NCBI GenBank assembly: GCA_964563855.1
Contig: CAZLYU010000075.1
Span: 1 to 12,321, forward strand
DNA: 12,321 nt
Direction: 5' to 3'
Source of the DNA: JAFGRR01 sp964563855
Lineage (GTDB): Bacteria; Planctomycetota; Phycisphaerae; UBA1845; Fen-1342
Positions 1-4,597 of the stretch are shown here, one piece after another (position 1 is the stretch's first letter; each line of letters opens with the position of its first letter). A model generated the notes under the pieces. It was given only the letters and a program-made list of their open reading frames with translations, made no database searches and was not told the DNA's origin. Position numbers and translations under genes: made by a program.

Positions 1-65
1 CTTTGGCTTCCGTACAGTGCGACGGCGGCGAGTGCCGCAGCCAATGTTTTTGCTGATGTCTGCAT
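1..65 (-). CDS. Secreted protein, N-terminus only (runs off window)
   Basis: The reverse strand has an ATG at 65-63 followed by 21 codons that stay open to the window edge. The peptide begins MQTSAKTLAAALAAVALYGS, which has the short polar start and Ala/Leu-rich core of a Sec signal peptide. A GGAG motif lies about 7 bases upstream of the ATG. It is the next gene downstream of the PEP-CTERM set on the same strand, so it may be a further member, but the sorting tail would lie outside the window. The function cannot be told from 21 residues. Confidence 0.6.
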   Translation of the reverse strand, partial: MQTSAKTLAAALAAVALYGSQ

Positions 66-103
66 GATTCTTCTCCGTGTGAAATTCATATCCTCTGAAA
101 CTC

Positions 104-127
104 AGGCCGCCTCGGAATGTGCGGCCT
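104..127 (-). terminator. Possible terminator hairpin after the PEP-CTERM set
   Basis: AGGCCGC at 104-110 and GCGGCCT at 121-127 form a perfect 7-bp GC-rich stem with a 10-base loop, 75 bases downstream of the 202-1116 gene. Read leftward, only a short TTT follows, so it lacks the U-tract of a classical intrinsic terminator. It could instead be a processing or attenuation hairpin between this gene and the one starting at 65. The rest of the 136-base gap shows nothing clear apart from the Shine-Dalgarno of the next gene. Confidence 0.3.
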
Positions 128-201
128 ACCGCCGTTGTCGGGCGACTACGGTTCTGTGCGGGCCGCTTGTCAGTGCATAACGTGCTGGTCACGCTGATGG
201 T

Positions 202-1116
202 TCATGCGTTGCCCCGGCGCCGCAGCAGCGCGAGCCCGCCGAGGCCCAGCAGCGCGGCGGTGGTGGGTTCGGGGATGACGAAGGCGATGTCGTGGATCGA
301 ACGGGCGTCGCCGAAGTTGCCCAGGTCGGCGGTGGCGAAGCCGTTGTTGGGGTCGATGCTCATCAGGCCCGAGAGATCGCCGAAGGCGGTACCCGTGAAA
401 TAACTGGCGATGAACAACCCGGAATCGCGATCGAACCCGAGCCCGATGCCCGCGTTGCCCGCTCCGGCGGGTAGCGTCAGCGTGGTGTTGGAGATCACCG
501 AACCGTCGTTGGGGTTGACCTGCAGGAAGGCTTCGCTGACCGAATCCAGCACGAACAATTCACCCGCGTCGTTGAAGGCGATGGACATGCCGATGCCGTT
601 GCCCGGCTCGAGCGTGGGTCGGAGGTCGCCGACCGCGGTGCGTGAGGCGTCGGTCGGGTCGATGGTGAACAGGTCGTAGCTCCCGCCGGCGCCAAAGTTG
701 CCCGCGCCGTAGAGCGTGCCTGTGATCGGATCGTAGGCCAGGTCGCCGATGCTCAGATGGACGGGTGGGTTGGGGTCAGCGTCGCCATCGGTGTTGAGCG
801 GCTCAAGGACGGATGTGAGTTCGCCGCCCGTGATCGGATCAAGCGTGACCAGTCGGCCTTGCGCGTCAAAGCCTCCGGGCACATAGGCGTAGACGACGTT
901 GTCGCTGGCGGCCAGACCACTGACGCGCGGGTAGGTCGCCAGCGCGGCAAAGGAATTCGGCGCGGTATAGATCCCGATCTGGCCGTTGGCCGGCGAGGCG
1001 CCGTTGCCGCTGCCGCCGTGGGCGAGCCAAAGGTTGGCCTGAGCGGGCGAGCTGGTCAGCAGCACAGCGCTCAGGCCCATCGCGAAACGTGCAGTGATGG
1101 TGCGGGTTGTTGCCAT
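202..1116 (-). CDS. PEP-CTERM sorting domain protein, propeller-like
   Basis: A 304-residue exported protein. Residues 1-27 form a Sec signal peptide with a likely cleavage after Ala-Gln-Ala. The C-terminus has the complete PEP-CTERM signal: IPEPTTAALLGLGG, a hydrophobic helix, then RRR and GNA. In this family an exosortase removes the tail and the protein is placed at the cell surface. The body has recurring segments such as LDPITGGEL, TIDPTDASRTAVGDL and QVNPNDGSVISN, spaced like blades of a beta-propeller, so a propeller fold is plausible. No catalytic motif was seen. GAGG lies about 8 bases before the ATG. It sits 37 bases after the 1154-1756 gene and is the last complete member of the set. 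Identity as a PEP-CTERM protein is firm; the role of the body is unknown. Confidence 0.93.
   Translation of the reverse strand: MATTRTITARFAMGLSAVLLTSSPAQANLWLAHGGSGNGASPANGQIGIYTAPNSFAALATYPRVSGLAASDNVVYAYVPGGFDAQGRLVTLDPITGGELTSVLEPLNTDGDADPNPPVHLSIGDLAYDPITGTLYGAGNFGAGGSYDLFTIDPTDASRTAVGDLRPTLEPGNGIGMSIAFNDAGELFVLDSVSEAFLQVNPNDGSVISNTTLTLPAGAGNAGIGLGFDRDSGLFIASYFTGTAFGDLSGLMSIDPNNGFATADLGNFGDARSIHDIAFVIPEPTTAALLGLGGLALLRRRGNA
229..280 (-). repeat. PEP-CTERM tail cassette, copy A
   Basis: These 52 bases encode the PEP-CTERM tail of the 202-1116 gene. They match 1184-1235 in the next gene with no gaps and only two differences (245 and 247). The protein bodies upstream show no visible similarity. 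Related but more diverged versions occur at the ends of the genes starting at 2414, 3150 and 3880. Confidence 0.85.
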
Positions 1117-1153
1117 GGGATTCCTCAGCTGGGGATTGATTCTGTGGGTAAGT

Positions 1154-1756
1154 TCAGTTTGTCAGCCGCCGGCGACGCAGCATCGCGAGCCCGCCGAGGG
1201 CGAGCAGCGCGGCGGTGGTGGGTTCGGGGATGACGGCCAAGGTGTATTGGCTCGGCACGGCGGGAGAGAAGGCGCCGGCTTCTTGCGGATCATCGAAGGG
1301 CGGCGCGTAATTGGGCGTGTTCAAGGCGAAGACCTGGCTGCCCTCGCCGTCGTTCTGGATCGAGAATCGAACGAAGTCATTCGCCACGTCAACGTTTCCT
1401 CGGATGCGGAACAGGTCATCCGTGGCATCTTCCACCAGGTCAAAGATGAGTTCGGTGGGTGTCGCGGTGAGTGCGAGTCCGCTGACTTCCAGGTCGGAGT
1501 TGCTCGGGGTCAGGACGGTCGGTCCAGGGTAGACTGAGCCGGTGAACGTGAGGCTGTAGTCCGTGATATTGCTCACGTCCAGGGTCCCGAGTTGGTTCAC
1601 GGTGATCGGTCCGGTGATGGTGATGGCGCCTCCCGAGGAGCCGCCCTCGCCGCCGGTGGGGATGACCTGGTCGAAGAAGTAGGTCGTCGACGCGGACGCC
1701 GCGGTGGTGAGTGAGCCAGTGATGAGCGCGGACACGATGAGCTTGAACAGTTGCAT
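1154..1756 (-). CDS. PEP-CTERM sorting domain protein
   Basis: A 200-residue exported protein from the chosen start. It begins MQLFKLIVSALITGS, a clear signal peptide ending in an Ala-Ser-Ala region, and ends in IPEPTTAALLALGGLAMLRR, an extended arginine cluster and LTN. The ATG at 1756 is preferred over the in-frame ATG at 1771 because a GGAG (1766-1769 on the reverse strand) lies 9 bases before 1756 and overlaps the upstream ATG; the longer form would only add five residues. The body is rich in Thr, Ser, Gly and Asp with alternating hydrophobic residues, as in beta-sandwich surface proteins, but no named domain is recognised. It lies 31 bases downstream of the 1788-2414 gene and 37 upstream of the 202-1116 gene. 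Confidence 0.92.
   Translation of the reverse strand: MQLFKLIVSALITGSLTTAASASTTYFFDQVIPTGGEGGSSGGAITITGPITVNQLGTLDVSNITDYSLTFTGSVYPGPTVLTPSNSDLEVSGLALTATPTELIFDLVEDATDDLFRIRGNVDVANDFVRFSIQNDGEGSQVFALNTPNYAPPFDDPQEAGAFSPAVPSQYTLAVIPEPTTAALLALGGLAMLRRRRLTN
1184..1235 (-). repeat. PEP-CTERM tail cassette, copy B
   Basis: Second copy of the 52-base tail-coding sequence, differing from 229-280 at two positions. The match covers the end of the linker, the PEP motif and most of the hydrophobic segment. Confidence 0.85.
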
Positions 1757-1765
1757 GTTAAGGAT

Positions 1766-1769
1766 CTCC
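1766..1769 (-). promoter_or_regulatory. Ribosome binding site that decides the 1756 start
   Basis: GGAG on the reverse strand, 9 bases before the ATG at 1756. It lies inside the first codons that would be used if translation began at 1771, and no comparable site is seen before 1771. Confidence 0.6.
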
Positions 1770-1787
1770 ATTGAGGTGTCGAATGAC

Positions 1788-2414
1788 TTAGGAATTCCGC
1801 CGCCGACGGAGCAGGGTCAGGCCGGCGAGGCCGAGCAGCGCAGCGGTGGTGGGTTCGGGAATCTGCACGGCCATCGCGTCGATCGCGACGAAGAGGAAGG
1901 GGTTAAGCGTCGAGATCGTGAGCGTCGTCAGCGGCGAGTCGGACGTCAGCCCGATGAAGGTTTCACCGTCGGTGGCGAATACATCACTGCTCAAGACATC
2001 GCCGCCGACGTTCTGAGCCGTGAACGGCAGCTCCTGGAACGCGAAAGCGTCGTTCGAGTCGAGCAGGAACAGCTCGAGTCCGACAGCGTTGACGTTCTGC
2101 CCGGTGAAGTCGAGTGTGATCGGCTCATCTGGCGACGCGGTGCTGAGGTAAAGGTCGGTCGGGTTGCCGGTGTTGGCCACCGCCCGCAGGCCGCTCGGGG
2201 CTGATGCGGTGAAGCTCACGCTTCCAATGCCGAACGCCTGCGGGCTGGCCACCGGCCCGGCCGTCAGGCCGTCGAAGCTCTGCGTGCCCTCGATGACGAT
2301 GCCCGTGAGGAAGGTGGTCGAGTCGGTTTCTTCAGTGATGGCGGCGAAGGTGTCGCCGACGTTGATCAGGGTCACGGCGGCTGCGGCCGCCGCGGTGATG
2401 TAACGAAGTTTCAT
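1788..2414 (-). CDS. PEP-CTERM sorting domain protein
   Basis: A 208-residue exported protein. Residues 1-24 (MKLRYITAAAAAAVTLINVG onward) are a signal peptide with probable cleavage near AFA-A. The tail is IPEPTTAALLGLAGLTLLRR plus further arginines and NS. The body has no Cys and contains beta-strand-like segments such as ITLDFTGQNVNAVGLELFLL. Its spacing resembles the beta-sandwich bodies seen in many PEP-CTERM proteins with a TFDG-like start (here SFDGL), but this is only a resemblance. CTGGAG lies about 8 bases before the ATG. It is the third complete gene of the set, 40 bases after the 2455-3150 gene. No function can be assigned beyond export and probable surface attachment. Confidence 0.92.
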   Translation of the reverse strand: MKLRYITAAAAAAVTLINVGDTFAAITEETDSTTFLTGIVIEGTQSFDGLTAGPVASPQAFGIGSVSFTASAPSGLRAVANTGNPTDLYLSTASPDEPITLDFTGQNVNAVGLELFLLDSNDAFAFQELPFTAQNVGGDVLSSDVFATDGETFIGLTSDSPLTTLTISTLNPFLFVAIDAMAVQIPEPTTAALLGLAGLTLLRRRRNS

Positions 2415-2454
2415 GGCTGTGCTCCAGTTCGAGGCTGTTAGGAAAACGTAGGAA

Positions 2455-3150
2455 TCAACAAGCCACCCGCCGCCGGCGCAGCAGGATGGCGCCGCTGAGG
2501 GCGAGCATCATGGCGGTCGCGGGTTCGGGAACCGCGGTCGTGCCGACCGTGACCGCCACGGCCTCCAGCTCCGCCGTGTCGTTGGTGATCGTGAACGTCA
2601 GCGGGGTTGTCGGGCCAAAGGCGCCAAACACCGTGAAGCCGAGGCTCTCGTTGTTGTTGCCAACGCCGCCGGGGAACGTGATCACGCTGCCGGTGACGGA
2701 AACGTTGTTGCTGTCGCGCACCAGAATGTCTAGCGATCCGAAGTCGACCGTGATCCCGTCGACGCCGTCGGCGATGAGGACGGTGGGATCCTGGATCGAC
2801 TCGGAGAAGCTGATGGTCTGCCCGAGCGTGCTCATGGAGGCCGCACCCATCAGGGCGGCGGTGGAGACACCGCCCGGGTTCGTTCCGAACATGGAGTCGA
2901 AGGTGACCAGTGCGTCGGTCCCGGTCCGCAGGTCCCACCGCTCGAAGTGGCCGAACCCTACCCCCGGGTCGGTCTCGAAGGTGATGACGTTCGTCCCGAT
3001 CTCGCCCATCACGATGCCGTCGGCGGCGCCGTCGAATGTGGGAAAGCTGGTGGTGGTGACGGGCAACTGGGCATAGGCGTTCGCCGCGAGCATGGTCAAC
3101 GTTGACGCCGTGACAAGCAGCGCGAGTCGAAGATCGAATGAATGATTCAT
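2455..3150 (-). CDS. PEP-CTERM sorting domain protein, most diverged tail
   Basis: A 231-residue exported protein. The signal peptide starts MNHSFDLRLALLVTASTLTM and likely ends after Ala-Tyr-Ala. The tail is VPEPATAMMLALSGAILL, then RRRR and VAC, which keeps the PEP motif but differs from its four neighbours. The frame stays open to 3360, but the start at 3150 is chosen because GAAAGGA (3159-3165) lies 8 bases before it and the signal peptide begins there; the extra 70 residues would overlap the end of the next gene in another frame. The body has a PTFDG motif near its start and glycine- and asparagine-rich beta segments (VITFPGGVGNNNESLGFTVF). It follows the 3218-3880 gene by 67 bases. Confidence 0.9.
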   Translation of the reverse strand: MNHSFDLRLALLVTASTLTMLAANAYAQLPVTTTSFPTFDGAADGIVMGEIGTNVITFETDPGVGFGHFERWDLRTGTDALVTFDSMFGTNPGGVSTAALMGAASMSTLGQTISFSESIQDPTVLIADGVDGITVDFGSLDILVRDSNNVSVTGSVITFPGGVGNNNESLGFTVFGAFGPTTPLTFTITNDTAELEAVAVTVGTTAVPEPATAMMLALSGAILLRRRRVAC

Positions 3151-3158
3151 CAGTGAAG

Positions 3159-3165
3159 TCCTTTC
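3159..3165 (-). promoter_or_regulatory. Ribosome binding site that decides the 3150 start
   Basis: GAAAGGA on the reverse strand, 8 bases before the ATG at 3150. It supports this start over the upstream in-frame ATG at 3360. Confidence 0.6.
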
Positions 3166-3217
3166 AAAGTAAACAATGTGGGAAGTCCGCGCACTGATTC
3201 GCACGCAGGAGTCACCA

Positions 3218-3880
3218 TTACCGCCTCCGTAACAGCGCCAAGCCGCCGAAGGCGAGCAGTGCGGCGGTAGTGGGCTCGGGGATGACGCTGATGGTGAGCG
3301 TGTCGGGCGTGGGGAATTCCGTGCCAGCCCCCGCGTTCCACGAGAACAAACCAAACCCATCGGTCACCGCGTAGGCGCCCGCCGGGAACAGATCGGAGAG
3401 CGACGCCGCCGTAGACGGATCGCCGAAGGCAAAAGGCAGTTCTCCAGCGACCTCGAGGTATTCGACGACGTTGCCATTGAACGTCAGTCCGATGTTGCTT
3501 TCGTCGGCCCCGGCGGCGATCTGCAAATACGTTCCCGTATTTCCGGCGCCGGCCGACGCGAAGAGGAAGAAGTATGGATCGTCGTTCGTGGCGTTCGGAT
3601 AGACGAAGGCGCCGCCCAGGGTGTCGCTGGTCACGTCGGTGACGATCTGGCTTTGTCCGATGGCTTCGGTGGCGACGAAAACGGTGCTGCTGAAGTCACT
3701 GAAGTCGTAGCCGGTATCACCGTTCTGCGCGTCGGTCACGGTGAAGGCGACCGAGAAGGGGTCGTTGTTGCTGTCGACGCCGGACCACTCGAACAGCAGC
3801 GGCTGGCTGGCGAGGGCGGGTGCGGCGGCTAGAGCAAGGATAATCGCAGCGACGCAATGGCTGCCGGGGAACTGTGTCAT
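3218..3880 (-). CDS. PEP-CTERM sorting domain protein, first intact gene of the set
   Basis: A 220-residue exported protein. The signal peptide runs through residues 1-25 (MTQFPGSHCVAAIILALAAA onward) with cleavage near ALA-S. The tail is IPEPTTAALLAFGGLALLRR with one more Arg directly before the TAA, so nothing follows the arginines. The body has strands such as FSVAFTVTD and a DTGYDFSDF segment; aspartate-rich stretches (VDSNNDPF, TNDDPYFF) could bind calcium but no standard loop is present. The strongest Shine-Dalgarno of the set, AGGAGGAG, lies 8 bases before the ATG. It is the most upstream intact gene, so any promoter for the set should lie between 3881 and about 4597, a stretch that also holds two PEP-CTERM remnants. 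Confidence 0.92.
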   Translation of the reverse strand: MTQFPGSHCVAAIILALAAAPALASQPLLFEWSGVDSNNDPFSVAFTVTDAQNGDTGYDFSDFSSTVFVATEAIGQSQIVTDVTSDTLGGAFVYPNATNDDPYFFLFASAGAGNTGTYLQIAAGADESNIGLTFNGNVVEYLEVAGELPFAFGDPSTAASLSDLFPAGAYAVTDGFGLFSWNAGAGTEFPTPDTLTISVIPEPTTAALLAFGGLALLRRR

Positions 3881-3983
3881 GGGGCGTACTCCTCCTGTTT
3901 GGTCATCAAAAGGTGCAGATGTTGTTTTCTGCCGCGCTGCTGCTGACCGTCCATGGCGCAGCGAGGATGGCGCGGCCCGGTGG

Positions 3984-4058
3984 CTACCGTCGGCCCCGCA
4001 GCGTCAGCCCGCCCAGAGCGAGCAAAGCGAGCGAGCCGGGTTCGGGGATCAACTGCGG
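3984..4058 (-). pseudogene. PEP-CTERM tail remnant without a body
   Basis: On the reverse strand this reads PQ then LIPEPGSLALLALGGLTLRG, RR and a TAG at 3986-3984. That is a complete PEP-CTERM tail in its correct position directly before a stop. The frame is closed immediately upstream by a TAA at 4061-4059, so no signal peptide or body can be joined to it. It is best read as the 3' end of a lost or frameshifted PEP-CTERM gene. The tail differs from the neighbours (PGSLALLALGG instead of PTTAALL), so it is not a recent copy of the adjacent ones. Confidence 0.65.
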
Positions 4059-4080
4059 TTACTCGGGCGCCCGGGTGCGC

Positions 4081-4176
4081 TTAACGCCGGCGCAGCGACG
4101 TGAGCCCACTGAGGGCGCTCGGCGCGCGGCGGTGCGGTTCCGGGGCGGCGGTGGTGATCAATCTTTGGACAAACAT
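4081..4176 (-). pseudogene. 31-codon micro-ORF: start codon joined to a PEP-CTERM-like tail
   Basis: An ATG at 4176 preceded by GAGGAG (8 bases away) opens 31 codons that read MFVQRLITTAAPEPHRRAPS and then ALSGLTSLRRR before a TAA. The PEP motif, a partly hydrophobic stretch and the terminal RRR are all present, but there is no body and barely a signal peptide. The simplest view is a PEP-CTERM gene whose middle was deleted, leaving the start region fused to the tail, with the hydrophobic part since decayed (HRRAP). The alternative, a genuine small peptide, cannot be excluded because the Shine-Dalgarno is intact. Confidence 0.5.
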
Positions 4177-4597
4177 GAATCGACTCCTCGTGCGAAACAA
4201 CAGCCAATAGGCAATACCGCCCCGCTGCCGATGCACAGCAACGCGACGTCGGTGGCGACGACACCGATCAGTTCTCGCGGAGCAAGCCGACCCCCGGCTC
4301 GGGAGCGCATCGCGACGCCGCGCGAGTATCCCAGCCACCGGGCGCAGCCCCTCCTCCTCTCAACCCCCATTAAGGCGTTGGCGGCCGGAGGCGGCGCGAC
4401 AGGCGGCGGATTTTTGAGGAATTTTGCCGCCCTACCGCCGACCTTGCGCCCGGTGCTGCGGCTAAGACTCTGTTTGACAATTGGTTAGGTCAATCGGGGG
4501 CGGCGGCAGCGGTCTGGTCCCGGGGCAGCGGCCCCATCACGAAAACGTCGCGGCGCGAGTGGCTCGAACCACCGGAAAAGGAGCGACGAGGGTTCAG
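4177..4597. other. Gene-free region between the kinase gene and the PEP-CTERM set
   Basis: About 420 bases with no convincing coding sequence on either strand; it should hold the end of the kinase transcript and the promoter of the PEP-CTERM set. Two structures are visible: GGGGC at 4522-4526 paired with GCCCC at 4531-4535 (4-base loop, no U-tract, at most a weak terminator), and the palindromic site at 4474-4493 listed separately. A purine-rich tract reads GAGAGGAGGAGGGG on the reverse strand near 4350-4365. No sure -35/-10 pair was found. Confidence 0.6.
4474..4493. promoter_or_regulatory. Candidate palindromic operator
   Basis: TTGAC at 4474-4478 and GTCAA at 4489-4493 form an inverted repeat with a 10-base AT-rich centre (containing CAATTG) inside otherwise very GC-rich DNA. 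It lies about 100 bases after the end of the kinase gene and about 300 bases before the PEP-CTERM remnants. The arms also resemble a -35 element in either direction, but no good -10 follows. Short palindromes occur by chance, so this is weak. Confidence 0.2.

Noticed and set aside
3151..3360. N-terminal extension of the 2455-3150 gene
   Set aside because: These 70 codons have no signal-like start, overlap the end of the next gene out of frame, and a good Shine-Dalgarno and signal peptide mark 3150 as the start.
202..4176. Repeated 50-70 base blocks at gene ends as a CRISPR or mobile repeat family
   Set aside because: The blocks are coding, always end at a stop codon, are separated by different genes and diverge as protein-coding sequence does. 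They are PEP-CTERM tails.
4555..4580. GGTTCGAGCC on the minus strand, like a tRNA T-arm
   Set aside because: The loop is 6 bases rather than 7, the stem is only 4 bp and no anticodon arm or acceptor stem can be found around it.
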